Below, in pieces: positions 45,719-54,845 of a stretch of DNA of 64,000 bases. The DNA lies in assembly GCF_011947195.1 (NCBI RefSeq), contig NZ_JAATVY010000002.1, positions 186,001-250,000 on the forward strand. Direction: 5' to 3'. This DNA is from Planosporangium thailandense (GTDB taxonomy: Bacteria; Actinomycetota; Actinomycetes; Mycobacteriales; Micromonosporaceae). How positions within the stretch are numbered: position 1 is the first letter of the stretch; each line of letters begins with the position of its first letter. Below the pieces are notes generated by a model. The model saw nothing but the letters and a program-made list of their open reading frames with translations, ran no database searches and was not told the DNA's origin. The position numbers and the translations under genes are program-made.

Positions 45719-45731
45719 GAGGAGGACCGAC

Positions 45732-46181
45732 ATGAAGATCATCCTGACACAGGAGGTGTCGGGCCTCGGTGCTCCTGGCGACGTCGTCGAGGTCAAGGGC
45801 GGCTACGGCCGCAACTACCTGATCCCGCAGGGCTACGCGATCCTGTGGAGCCGCGGCGCGGAGAAGCAGATCGAGGTGATCAAGCGGGCCCGCGCGGCCC
45901 GCGAGGTCCGCGACCTGGATCACGCCAACGAGATCCGGACCAACCTGGAGAACCTGTCCGTTCAGCTGCCGGTTCGCGCCGGCCAGGGCGGCCGGCTCTA
46001 CGGCTCGGTCACCCCGGCCGAGGTCACGGCGGCTGTCAAGCGCGCCGGCGGCCCCGACCTGGACAAGCGCCGGCTCGAGCTGCCCGGTCAGATCAAGTCC
46101 ACCGGTGACTACAAGGTGCAGATCCGCCTGCACCCCGAGGTCTCGGCGGCGTTCACGCTCACCGTGGTGCCCGCGAAGTAG
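45732..46181 (+). CDS. rplI: 50S ribosomal protein L9
   Basis: A 149-aa L9 starting MKIILTQEVSGLGAPGDVVEVKGGYGRNYLIPQG, with GGAGGA six bases upstream. The N-terminal domain, long connecting helix (about 45-75) and C-terminal domain (VTAAVKRAGGPDLDKRRLEL) are all present. Fourteen bases separate it from rpsR. Followed by a strong hairpin. Confidence 0.97.
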   Translation: MKIILTQEVSGLGAPGDVVEVKGGYGRNYLIPQGYAILWSRGAEKQIEVIKRARAAREVRDLDHANEIRTNLENLSVQLPVRAGQGGRLYGSVTPAEVTAAVKRAGGPDLDKRRLELPGQIKSTGDYKVQIRLHPEVSAAFTLTVVPAK

Positions 46182-46192
46182 GTCACGCGACA

Positions 46193-46242
46193 ACACGCGA
46201 AGCGCGGGCGGTACGTGGTTACGTACCGCCCGCTTCGCGTGT
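46193..46242. terminator. Hairpin after rplI
   Basis: A long stem from 46193 to 46242: ACACGCGAAGCG plus CGGGCGGTACGT on the left pairs with ACGTACCGCCCG and CTTCGCGTGT on the right, with a two-base bulge and loop GGTT. No T tract. It lies between convergent genes and may serve both. Confidence 0.7.
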
Positions 46243-46250
46243 CAGGGCCG

Positions 46251-48575
46251 TCAGCTGTTGAGGACGGTGAAGAGAATCGTCGTCACGCCGCCGCCCACCA
46301 CGGACGCGGCGAAACCGACGGTGGCCGGGCGCCAGAACGGCGAGACCCGCCGGATCAGCAGGCCGACGACCACGCTGAGCGCGATCGCGACACCGATCTG
46401 CGGTAGATGCGTGGCGAACGTCGCGAACGCCGCGTCCCGGGGCGCGGAGCACGGCTGGCCGGAAGCGGTGACGCAGTCCGCCCGGGCGGTGCCGCCGAGG
46501 AACATCGCCCACAGCAGAAACGCGCCGATCGGCAGCCCGAACCACGCGACCGAGGCGACACCCGCGCTGGCATAGCTGTACGGCGTCTCGTCGACCTCGT
46601 CCGCATCGTCTTCGTCGACGACGGCGACGCCGCGCCTGACCGGCACCAACTCACCGCGGCTGGCGGCGCGGGGCGTGATGACGTTGTCGCGCGATCCCTG
46701 CGAGCCGGCGTAATCGAACGAGCGGCGGGCGACCGCCCGGGTCGGACGCCGCCGGTCATCGTCGTCGTACTCGTCGGAGGAGTGCCGGGCCGTGCGCGGA
46801 CCGGCCGCGCTGCGCCGGCCCGACCGGTACCGGGGCGCGTCGTCGTCATAACGCGAAGACCTGCTGCGCCGCCCCGGCCCGTCGTCGAGGAACCGGTAAC
46901 CCTCGTCGAGATCCTCGGACGGGGCCGACACCCCCCGACGGGGGCGTCGGACGCCCGTGTCCGACCATTCGGACGTACCTGGGCGATCGCCGTCCAACCG
47001 GGTGCCGGGGCGTCCGGACGACAGGCGGTCCGTCCGCTCGCCGTACCCATAGCCCGCCTCGTAGCCGGCGGCCGGGTAGATGTCCGTCCGGTCGAAGTCG
47101 TCGTCGGCCCGGCGGCGGCCGACCCGGCGTTCTATGCCGTCGTCGCGCCGGTCCGTGTCGCCTCCGCGGCGCCCGTCCGGGCCAACGTCCCGGCGCCCGT
47201 CCGGGCTGGCGGTGCCGCCGTCAGCGGCGCCCGTACGGCGCGTGTCGGAGAACTCGTCGTGGTCGAGAACCCGTCCCCGGGTGCGCTGGAGCAGGTCCTT
47301 GGGGATCTCGCCGGTGTCGTCGTAGCGCCGCACCACGAAGTCCGACTGCTCGGCTGTGTCGTCGGCGGCCGGCACCCACCGGCCCCGGCTGCGACTCCAC
47401 AAGCCGGTCTCCGCCGCGGCAGACGTGCTCCATCCGTCGGTGGAGACGCCGCCGGTCGGTACGTCCTCCGTCGCCGGAGGAAGACGCCAGGAGCCCGTGG
47501 TCGTGGTGTCGCGGGTGCGCCAGGTGCCGGTTTCGCTACGCCACGCCTCAAGGTCGGCCGCATCGGCGTAACGGCCGCCGGTCGGGGCTGCGGACTCGGC
47601 GGAGCCGATCGCGCGGGGGCCGGGCCGGTCGACCCCGCTGGTGTCGACCTCGATGGTCTCGTGGGTACGCCACGACACGGTCTCGCTGCGCCACCGCTGG
47701 GCGGTGGCGTCCTCGGTGCTCCAGGTCTCGAACTCGGTGCGCTGATGGGTGCGCCAGGAACCCGGGTCCGCGTCGTCGCGGTAGTGCCGTGAGAAGGGTT
47801 CCGGAGTGCTCCAGCCGGGCTGGGCGGCCGGGTCGGCCAACGCCGACGGTTCGACCCTGCCCTCGGTGCCGGCGCTCAGCAGCGTGGTGGGACCGCGGTC
47901 GTCGACAATGGGCCGGGATCGCCACGGATCGTCGTCATCGGCGCGTCGAGGCGGCTCCTCCCTGGCCCGCCGCGCCTCCTCCTCCAGCGCGCGAAGTGAG
48001 CGGCGTGGGCTCTCCTCCGCGCTGTGCCTGGAGCGCGGCGGGTCGTCCTCGGCCAGCGCGCCGTGCCTGGAGTCTCGTGGCTCGTCCTCGGCCAACCGCG
48101 GACCATCGCGGTAGTCGTCGCGGTAGGGGGACTCGTACGACCCGGTCCGCGTGCTGCCGTAGTCGCGCCACGAGTCGGAGTCGGACAGCGGCGGGGGCTC
48201 GCTGCGGTAGTCGGTTCGCCAACCGGGGTCGGCGGTCGGCAGCAGGGCATCGGAAGCGTAGCCACGCCGTACCTGTTCGTCGGCGTACGGCTCGCGACGG
48301 CCGGTGTCGAACTCTCCGGCGCGCGGGCGGTCACCGGGAATGGTGGATTCCCAGCCGGGGCGGTCCGATCGGGGGCCCTGACCGGGCAGGTCGTACTTCT
48401 CCTCGGCCTGCTCGGCCTCCTCGGCCTGGCGATCGACGCGGTCGAATCGTGCGGTCAACGGGGTCGGCCGGTCGATGGTGGGGTCGCCGAACTCGGCCGC
48501 GCTCGACCAGTTGGCCGGCGACGGTCGGCGGTCTCGCCTGCCGCGTGACCCGTACCCCTTGTCCCGGTGACCCAC
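46251..48575 (-). CDS. Very long disordered protein with three C-terminal membrane segments
   Basis: A 774-aa protein from GTG 48575. About 640 residues are predicted to be disordered, dominated by Arg, Asp, Ser, Gly, Pro and Glu. Tryptophan-containing repeats occur in the middle: GSWRTHQRTEFETWS, VSWRTHETIEV, GTWRTRDTTTTGSWR and LEAWRSETG. Further on are Arg/Asp stretches (GRRDVGPDGRRGGDTDRRDD). The last ~115 residues hold three hydrophobic segments (VASVAWFGLPIGAFLLWAMFL, IGVAIALSVVVGLLI, VGFAASVVGGGVTTILFTVL) around a short loop with two cysteines. Codon usage supports a real gene. No clear ribosome-binding site. Function unknown. Confidence 0.8.
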   Translation of the reverse strand: MGHRDKGYGSRGRRDRRPSPANWSSAAEFGDPTIDRPTPLTARFDRVDRQAEEAEQAEEKYDLPGQGPRSDRPGWESTIPGDRPRAGEFDTGRREPYADEQVRRGYASDALLPTADPGWRTDYRSEPPPLSDSDSWRDYGSTRTGSYESPYRDDYRDGPRLAEDEPRDSRHGALAEDDPPRSRHSAEESPRRSLRALEEEARRAREEPPRRADDDDPWRSRPIVDDRGPTTLLSAGTEGRVEPSALADPAAQPGWSTPEPFSRHYRDDADPGSWRTHQRTEFETWSTEDATAQRWRSETVSWRTHETIEVDTSGVDRPGPRAIGSAESAAPTGGRYADAADLEAWRSETGTWRTRDTTTTGSWRLPPATEDVPTGGVSTDGWSTSAAAETGLWSRSRGRWVPAADDTAEQSDFVVRRYDDTGEIPKDLLQRTRGRVLDHDEFSDTRRTGAADGGTASPDGRRDVGPDGRRGGDTDRRDDGIERRVGRRRADDDFDRTDIYPAAGYEAGYGYGERTDRLSSGRPGTRLDGDRPGTSEWSDTGVRRPRRGVSAPSEDLDEGYRFLDDGPGRRSRSSRYDDDAPRYRSGRRSAAGPRTARHSSDEYDDDDRRRPTRAVARRSFDYAGSQGSRDNVITPRAASRGELVPVRRGVAVVDEDDADEVDETPYSYASAGVASVAWFGLPIGAFLLWAMFLGGTARADCVTASGQPCSAPRDAAFATFATHLPQIGVAIALSVVVGLLIRRVSPFWRPATVGFAASVVGGGVTTILFTVLNS

Positions 48576-48760
48576 AGTCGGAGAGTGACCCTTCTGTAAC
48601 GCTTTGTTACTCCCGTGCCGCAGGATCCGATTCGGCGGATCCGCTCGTCAGCGACGATACCCGGTACGCCTCGGCGTGTCGTGGCCGACTTTGTCTCGCC
48701 CACAGGCTGTTGAAGCAGTTTTCGCAGGTAGAGCACGCTGTGGAAGCGCCGTCCCCAGAG

Positions 48761-48836
48761 TTTTCCACACCCTTTACACAGGGATGCCCACCGATTGAGG
48801 CCAGTCATCCACAGGTTGTCCCGACGGTTGTCCACT
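48761..48836 (+). promoter_or_regulatory. DnaA-box-like cluster upstream of dnaB
   Basis: TTTTCCACA (48761-48769), TCATCCACA (48805-48813) and TTGTCCACT (48828-48836) each differ by one base from a DnaA box, and TTGTCCCGA (48816-48824) by two. All share one orientation and lie 130-206 bases before the dnaB start. The rest of the 390-base gap (48576-48966) shows no gene. Confidence 0.5.
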
Positions 48837-48966
48837 GTCCGAATTGTGGTAGACCCCCTCGGCTCTCTACCGTGGTCGATCGGCGGTGTCCGGGAAACTG
48901 TCGTACCCCTGCGGTTTCCTGGGACCCCGGGGTCACCCGGTTACGAACAGGGCACGGAGGCACAGC

Positions 48967-50394
48967 ATGTCGCTCACGGATGACGTGCGGCCGGCCGGTC
49001 CGCGTCTACACGATGGGCGCGGTGCCGAGCCGCGCGGGAGCGAACCGCCGGCGGGCGGGGACGCCCCGTTCGACCGCACGCCTCCCCAGGACGTGGCGGC
49101 GGAGCAGTGCACGCTCGGCGGGATGCTGCTGTCCAAGGACGCGATCGCCGACGTCGTGGAGATCGTGCGGGCGTCCGACTTCTACAAGCCCGCCCACGCG
49201 ACGATCTTCGAGGCCATCCTCGACATCTACGGCCGCGGCGAGCCGGCCGACGCGATCACGGTCGCGGCCGCGCTGCACGACGCCGGCGACCTGGCCCGGG
49301 TCGGTGGCGCCCCCTACCTGCACACGCTGATCGCCAGCGTGCCCACCGCCGCCAACGCCTCCTACTACGCCAAGATCGTCACCGAGCGCGCCACGCTGCG
49401 CCGGCTCATCGAGGCGGGCACCCGCATCGTGCAGCTCGGTTACGGCAGCGCCGCCGGTCAGGGCCGTGATATCGACGACCTGGTCGACATGGCCCAGCAG
49501 TCGGTCTACGAGATCACCGACCGCCGGACGAGTGAGGACTTCGCGTCCATCGCCGAGGTCCTCCAGCCCACGCTGGACGAGATCGAGGCGGTCGGCGCGC
49601 AGGGCGGCGTGATGACCGGCGTGCCGACGGGCTTCACCGACCTGGACCGGCTGCTCAACGGCCTGCACCCGGGACAGTTGATCATCGTCGCCGGGCGGCC
49701 TGGTCTGGGCAAGTCGACAGCATCAATGGACTTCGCCCGTAACGCCGCGATTCGGGCGAGGGCCGCGAGCGCCATCTTCTCCCTGGAAATGAGCAAGGTC
49801 GAGATCGTCATGCGGGTGCTGTCGGCGGAGGCGAGGGTGCCGCTGCACGTGCTCCGCTCCGGCCAGCTCTCCGATGACGACTGGACCAAGCTCGCCCGCT
49901 GCATGGGTGAGATCAGCGACGCCCCGTTCTTCGTCGACGACACGCCCAACATGAACCTGATGGAGATCCGGGCCAAGGCTCGCCGGTTGAAGCAGAAGCA
50001 CGACCTGAAGCTGATCGTCGTCGACTATCTCCAGCTGATGACCTCACCGAAGCGCACCGAGAGCCGTCAGCAGGAGGTCGCCGAGCTGTCGCGTGGCCTG
50101 AAGCTGCTGGCCAAGGAGGTCGAGGCTCCGGTGATCGCGGTGAGCCAGCTCAACCGTGGCCCCGAGCAGCGCACCGACAAGCGGCCCCAGCTGTCCGACC
50201 TGCGTGAATCGGGTTCCATCGAGCAGGACGCGGACGTCGTCATCCTGCTCCACCGCGACGACTACTACGACAAGGAGTCACCGCGGGCGGGCGAAGCCGA
50301 CTTCATCGTGGCCAAGCACCGTAACGGCCCCACCGACACCATCACCGTGGCCGCGCAGCTGCACCTGTCCCGCTTCGTCGACATGGCCGTCTAG
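48967..50394 (+). CDS. dnaB: Replicative DNA helicase DnaB
   Basis: A 475-aa hexameric fork helicase. ATG 48967 has GGAGG six bases upstream; an in-frame extension to 48886 is unsupported. Residues 1-45 are a disordered Pro/Gly-rich tail. The N-terminal domain includes PPQDVAAEQCTLGGMLLSKDAI and ASDFYKPAHATIFEAI. The RecA-like domain has Walker A GRPGLGKST (near 243), FSLEMSK, Walker B LIVVDYLQLM, VIAVSQLNRGPEQR and LRESGSIEQDADVVILLHRD. No intein interrupts it. Its stop codon shares the palindrome CTAG with the stop of the convergent membrane-protein gene. Confidence 0.97.
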   Translation: MSLTDDVRPAGPRLHDGRGAEPRGSEPPAGGDAPFDRTPPQDVAAEQCTLGGMLLSKDAIADVVEIVRASDFYKPAHATIFEAILDIYGRGEPADAITVAAALHDAGDLARVGGAPYLHTLIASVPTAANASYYAKIVTERATLRRLIEAGTRIVQLGYGSAAGQGRDIDDLVDMAQQSVYEITDRRTSEDFASIAEVLQPTLDEIEAVGAQGGVMTGVPTGFTDLDRLLNGLHPGQLIIVAGRPGLGKSTASMDFARNAAIRARAASAIFSLEMSKVEIVMRVLSAEARVPLHVLRSGQLSDDDWTKLARCMGEISDAPFFVDDTPNMNLMEIRAKARRLKQKHDLKLIVVDYLQLMTSPKRTESRQQEVAELSRGLKLLAKEVEAPVIAVSQLNRGPEQRTDKRPQLSDLRESGSIEQDADVVILLHRDDYYDKESPRAGEADFIVAKHRNGPTDTITVAAQLHLSRFVDMAV

Positions 50395-51686
50395 CGTCCG
50401 GGCACAACCACCGACCGCGCGTCGGAGTCGCGCAGCGGCCGCCACCAGGCGAGGTACGCGATCGGGTACAGCAGGTACCCGAACCGTGTCGCCGGCATCA
50501 ACGCGATCGCGGCGGCGAGCCCGTACGCGCAGACCAGCGCGGCGCCACCCGCGTCGCGTGGCGGCCGGCGCAGCAGCGACCAGCCGATGGCCAGCCCCGC
50601 CACGACCAGCAGGCCGGCGGCGACGGTACGGCCGGCGGGCAGCGCCGTCGCGATCAGGTGGCCGGGGAACGGCGACGCCGCCGGGCTGCCCACCAGACCG
50701 TGCCCGAGCGGGAAGCGTACGAGGTTCTCCACGGCGGCGCCGGAGTTCACCGCCACGGCCGGCAGCACGGCTACGACCGGCAGGCCGAGCGCCGCGACGG
50801 TGTACGGGACGAGGGCCCGCCGGCCACGGGTCGCCGCGTACGCGAGCAGAACCAGCGCGACCGGCCACGCGAACAGCTTGAGCGCGCCGGCCAGGCCGAC
50901 CGCGACTCCGGCGGCGAGCGGCCGGTCGGTGGCGGCACAGGCGAGCGCGAGCAGGCACAGCGCCAGTACCGGCAGATCGTCGCCGCCGACCGCGAGCGTG
51001 AGCGCGCATACCGGCAGTACGGTCGCGGCCTGCGCCGCGCGCACCAGTGCCCCGTCGCCGGCGCGGGGCGCCAGCATGGCGAGCGCGATCGCCAGCGCGA
51101 CGGCGGTGACCAGCGCGAACCAGACCCGGGCATCGGTCCACCAGACGGCGCCGGCCAGCGCCCGTGGCACGCCGAACAGCGCCATCCCGGGCTGGTACGG
51201 GACGTACCCGAGCAGCCGCTCATGGTCGGGGAGCGCGGCGATCGCGGTGCGGTCCAGGTACGGCGTGCCGGTCTCCACGAGGCGCTGACCGGCGCGCTCC
51301 ACCACTGTGACCTCTTCCTGCCCCTGGCCGCGGGCGGCCTCGACGATCAGCGGTAAGAGCGCGGTCGCGGCCCAGGTGAGCGCGGTCAGGGCGGCCCGGC
51401 CGGTCTGGGCGGCCCGGCCGGTCAACGCGCGTCGGCCGGTCGGCGCCGCGAAGACGCGATGGAGGACGAGCTGGACCAGGACGCACAGCGTGGCGGCCGC
51501 GTACCCGACGGTGGCGATCCCACCCCAGACGCGATGCGGTCCGAGCGTGGACCCGGCCGCGGTGACCAGGGCGAACATTGCCGACAGTCCGTACAGCGCG
51601 AGGTCTCCGGCGAGCGGGCGCCACGCGCCGGTGGGTGGTCGGTCAGGCGTCGCCAGGGCCGGAGCACGATGCGTCTGTCCGACCAT
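50391..51686 (-). CDS. Polytopic membrane protein, GT87-like
   Basis: A 431-aa protein with about 10-11 hydrophobic segments. Features of GT-C mannosyltransferases: a first long loop ending ERLLGYVPYQPGMALFGVPRALAG, and AVGLAGALKLFAWPVALVLLAYA corresponding to the conserved Lys-Phe/Leu-Pro segment of GT87. C-terminal positions FGYLLYPIAYLAWW also fit. No catalytic assignment can be made with certainty. ATG 51686. It overlaps the dnaB stop by four bases. Confidence 0.75.
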   Translation of the reverse strand: MVGQTHRAPALATPDRPPTGAWRPLAGDLALYGLSAMFALVTAAGSTLGPHRVWGGIATVGYAAATLCVLVQLVLHRVFAAPTGRRALTGRAAQTGRAALTALTWAATALLPLIVEAARGQGQEEVTVVERAGQRLVETGTPYLDRTAIAALPDHERLLGYVPYQPGMALFGVPRALAGAVWWTDARVWFALVTAVALAIALAMLAPRAGDGALVRAAQAATVLPVCALTLAVGGDDLPVLALCLLALACAATDRPLAAGVAVGLAGALKLFAWPVALVLLAYAATRGRRALVPYTVAALGLPVVAVLPAVAVNSGAAVENLVRFPLGHGLVGSPAASPFPGHLIATALPAGRTVAAGLLVVAGLAIGWSLLRRPPRDAGGAALVCAYGLAAAIALMPATRFGYLLYPIAYLAWWRPLRDSDARSVVVPGR

Positions 51687-51704
51687 GCGCGTCAGTCTGG
51701 CAGA

Positions 51705-54221
51705 TCAGCTGCTGCGGTCGAGCCACTGGCTGCCGTTGCGGGCGCGTTTCGGTATGCGCACGACCTCCCCCGCCTCGTGCAGCGGCGCGGCGAGCCGGCC
51801 CGGCCGTCCCCCGAAGCCCCGGTCCAGCGCGGCGAGCAGCGCCGGCAGCGGCATGGCCCGGGCGAACAGGTACCCCTGGCCGGCCGGGCAGCCCAGCTCG
51901 AACAGCCGCCGCCGGTGGTCTTCGCTCTCCACTCCTTCCGCGACGACCATCACCTGCAGGCTGCGCCCGAGCTCCACGGTCGACCGCACGACCGCGGCCT
52001 CGGCCGGCGAGTCCATGCCGGCGACGAAGTCACGGTCGATCTTCAGCTCCTGTACCGGCACCCGGGCGAGGGTGGACAGCGACGAGTACCCGGTGCCGAA
52101 GTCGTCGAGCGCGAGGACGATGCCGGCGGCCCGGAGCGCGTCGAGCACCTCGTCGACGACCTCGAGCTGGCTGAGCATCAGCGACTCGGTCACCTCGATG
52201 ACGAGCGCGTCGGGTGGCAGCCCGTGCCGGTGCAGGCTGGCCGTGATCGACTCGGAGAACCGCGGGTCGAGCAGGCTGCGTGGGGACACGTTCACGGCGA
52301 CCGGGATGGCGTAGCCCGCGGCGCGCCACGCGACCGCGGCGGCGAGCGCCTGGTTGAGGACGGAGTCGGCGAACGCGCCCAGCTGCGTCGACCGCTCGAT
52401 GGCGTCGAGGAACCTGGCGGGTGGCAGGTCGCCGTGGTCGGGGTGGCTCCACCGGGCGAGCGCCTCGGCGGCGATCACTTCGGCCGTACCGAGGTCGACG
52501 ATCGGCTGGAACTCCACGACGAACTCTTCCTCGGCCAGGGCCCTGGCCAGGTCGCCGCCGAGCACGAGCGAGCCGACGTCGGCGGTGTCCCGCGTGGCGG
52601 CATACCGGGTGATCTGCTGACCGCTCTTCTTGGCCTGGTACATCGCCACGTCCGCGCGGCGGAGCAGCTCGGCGATGTCGGTGGTGCCGTCCGCGACCGC
52701 GATGCCGGCGCTGGCTTCGATGCTGATCCGCATGCCGTCGAGGTCCATCGGCGCGGCGATCGCTCCGAGCAGCACCTGCGCGCGGGGGATCGCGACCGGC
52801 GGTGCGGGCAGCTCGGTGAGCAGGATCGCGAACTCGTCACCGCCGAATCGGGCGACCAGGTCGCCGGGGGTCGCGCTGGCCTCCAGCCGCCGGGCGATCT
52901 CGACCAGCACCTTGTCGCCCGCGGAGTGGCCGAGAGTGTCGTTGATCTCCTTGAAGCGGTTGAGGTCGAGCAGCGCGAGCGCGGTGACGCCCCGGACCGG
53001 CCCGGTCAGGGCCTCGGTCGCGTACTGCTCCAGGCGGCGGCGATTGGCGAGCCCGGTGAGCGGATCCTGCGCGGCGGCGAGGGCGTGGCTCTCGGCGAGC
53101 CGGCGCGTTTCGGCGTGCGCGGACGCGTTGCGGATCGCCGTGCACAGCGCGGCGGCGAAGGTGCGGAACGTGTACTGCTCGCGCTCGGTGAGCGTTACCT
53201 CACCGTGGAAGAGCAGGCGTAGCTCGCCGATCGCGATGTCGCCGTCATGGCTTTCCAGCGGCGCGACGATCGCGTTGCCCCTGATCGGTGGCGCCGACTC
53301 CGGCGGCCCGTCATAGACGATCTCTTCGTCGGTGCCGCGCACCATCCGGGCCGGCAGTTGCGTGTCGCGGACCTCGACGTCGACCTCGTCGGCGGAGAAC
53401 AGTTCGGCGGCCCGTCTGGCGGCGCTGTGCAGGACGCCGTCGAGGTCGACGGCGTTGAGCTCGTCCGTCGTACGCGCCAGGCGCTGCCAGGCGGCCCGCT
53501 CTTCCCTGCTGCGCACCCGACTGACGGAGGAGAGATGGAGCGCGTACAGCAGCGGCGACAGCCCCAGGATCAGCCAGCGGTCAACCGTGACGAGCGCGGT
53601 CGCGCCGAGCGCCAGAGCGAGTTCGGTTGCCCGGGCGATCGCTCGGACGTCCCAGTGCTCGGCGAAGCGCTGCCGGACCGACGTCCCGGTCGCCAGTGCG
53701 ATCACCGGGAACGCGAGCCCTTCATCGACGATCGCGTACGCGAGTGCGGCGAGCGGCATGACGAAAAGATGGTGGGAGAGGTCGCCGGCCAGCAGGTCGG
53801 GGTCGACCGCTGGCGCTCCGAAAGACACCATGGTGGCGCAGGCCGCGGTTGCCGCGAGGCTCTCCTTGGCAACGTTGAACAGGAGCTTCATGAGCGGCAG
53901 TCGGGCTCGCAGGTTGGTGATCAGCACGCCGATTGCGATGCCGACCACCACCCAGCCGAAGGACGCCACGGTGGACGCCATCAGCACGGCCGCCGAGTCA
54001 GCGGCCATCCGGTAGTTGCTGGAGCGGATCCGGATCCGCACACCACTGATCTTCGTTGCGACGATCAGGCAGCAGACGACTGGCCGAAACGGCTCGAACG
54101 GGTGCCAGCTCTCGGCGAGGTCCGTGAGCCCCGCGGCGAATGCGACCGCCCCGCACACGACAACGAGACCAACCAGCAGCCGTAGCCGCCTGTTGGTCAC
54201 GTTGTCGTCTGTCGTCGTCAC
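51705..54221 (-). CDS. Membrane GGDEF-EAL cyclic-di-GMP signalling protein
   Basis: An 838-aa protein. GTG 54221 has AAGGA seven bases upstream; ATG 54245 is the alternative. Six or so membrane segments fill residues 12-245, followed by a GAF-like region (about 265-385). The GGDEF domain (about 395-555) has an intact RFGGDEFAI active site; the inhibitory RxxD site reads TPGD, so product inhibition is unlikely. The EAL domain (about 570-815) keeps AEALARW, AVNVSPRSL, VIEVTES, ALDDFGTGYSS, ELKIDRDF, VVAEGVES and GQGYLFARAMP. Both activities may be present: synthesis and breakdown of cyclic di-GMP. Confidence 0.93.
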   Translation of the reverse strand: MTTTDDNVTNRRLRLLVGLVVVCGAVAFAAGLTDLAESWHPFEPFRPVVCCLIVATKISGVRIRIRSSNYRMAADSAAVLMASTVASFGWVVVGIAIGVLITNLRARLPLMKLLFNVAKESLAATAACATMVSFGAPAVDPDLLAGDLSHHLFVMPLAALAYAIVDEGLAFPVIALATGTSVRQRFAEHWDVRAIARATELALALGATALVTVDRWLILGLSPLLYALHLSSVSRVRSREERAAWQRLARTTDELNAVDLDGVLHSAARRAAELFSADEVDVEVRDTQLPARMVRGTDEEIVYDGPPESAPPIRGNAIVAPLESHDGDIAIGELRLLFHGEVTLTEREQYTFRTFAAALCTAIRNASAHAETRRLAESHALAAAQDPLTGLANRRRLEQYATEALTGPVRGVTALALLDLNRFKEINDTLGHSAGDKVLVEIARRLEASATPGDLVARFGGDEFAILLTELPAPPVAIPRAQVLLGAIAAPMDLDGMRISIEASAGIAVADGTTDIAELLRRADVAMYQAKKSGQQITRYAATRDTADVGSLVLGGDLARALAEEEFVVEFQPIVDLGTAEVIAAEALARWSHPDHGDLPPARFLDAIERSTQLGAFADSVLNQALAAAVAWRAAGYAIPVAVNVSPRSLLDPRFSESITASLHRHGLPPDALVIEVTESLMLSQLEVVDEVLDALRAAGIVLALDDFGTGYSSLSTLARVPVQELKIDRDFVAGMDSPAEAAVVRSTVELGRSLQVMVVAEGVESEDHRRRLFELGCPAGQGYLFARAMPLPALLAALDRGFGGRPGRLAAPLHEAGEVVRIPKRARNGSQWLDRSS

Positions 54222-54845
54222 ATCGTCGTCCTTCGCCCCCTGCATGGTGCCTATGGGGCGGGGGTCGATGTCAACCCGATCAGGGGACCGGCCGTGACTT
54301 CGCGGGTGTCAGCCGGTCGTCGGCGCAGGGGCCGTGCTCACCACCACTCGATGTTACGCACTGTAAACTCCTCATGATCGCCGTCAGACCATTCGTCTGA
54401 CGGACCCCGGCGATTCAGTCGTTGCCTCGAGCGCTCTGACCATAGGTTATGGGAGAAACGTTGCCGGCTCCTAATGAAATTGTCAGAGCGTTCGGCATTT
54501 GCGAACTTGGTAATACTTCGTAACGGAAGTCCGATTATCTGATTACGGAGAGTGCCGTCAATTCAACCCTGCGATGCACTCTCCCTGTCCGAGGTGGCCG
54601 GAACGGTAATCCGGCGGATTCGAGTCAACAAACGGAGCCGGACGGCTTGGTCAATGGTGTTTTACCGGCCTGATACGGCCGGTGGACAACTCGTTATCAG
54701 CATGACCGTTACCCGGAAGGAAAATCGAACCGCGTGAATTAAATTGAAGCCGTGACCAGCTGTACGAGAGTCGACTGTGGCGACCTCGGCGGCCGGCCCG
54801 GGGTGGCCGGTGTCCGGATGGTCGCGGTACCCGTACGCTCGGCTG
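54222..54845. other. AT-richer intergenic region between the GGDEF-EAL gene and moaC
   Basis: About 620 bases, clearly lower in GC from 54350 to 54770 than anywhere else in the window. Contains two inverted repeats: CCGTCAGAC (54381-54389) / GTCTGACGG (54395-54403), and ACCGGCC (54664-54670) / GGCCGGT (54677-54683). A 61-codon frame at 54552-54737 has poor codon usage and no clear ribosome-binding site. Could hold leader RNAs or divergent promoters; nothing recognisable. Confidence 0.5.

Noticed and set aside
54381..54403. Cyclic-di-GMP riboswitch before the GGDEF-EAL gene
   Set aside because: The inverted repeat lacks the conserved GEMM core sequences; I cannot support more than a hairpin.
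54552..54737. Possible 61-codon gene in the AT-rich gap before moaC
   Set aside because: Poor codon usage, no spaced ribosome-binding site and no family resemblance.
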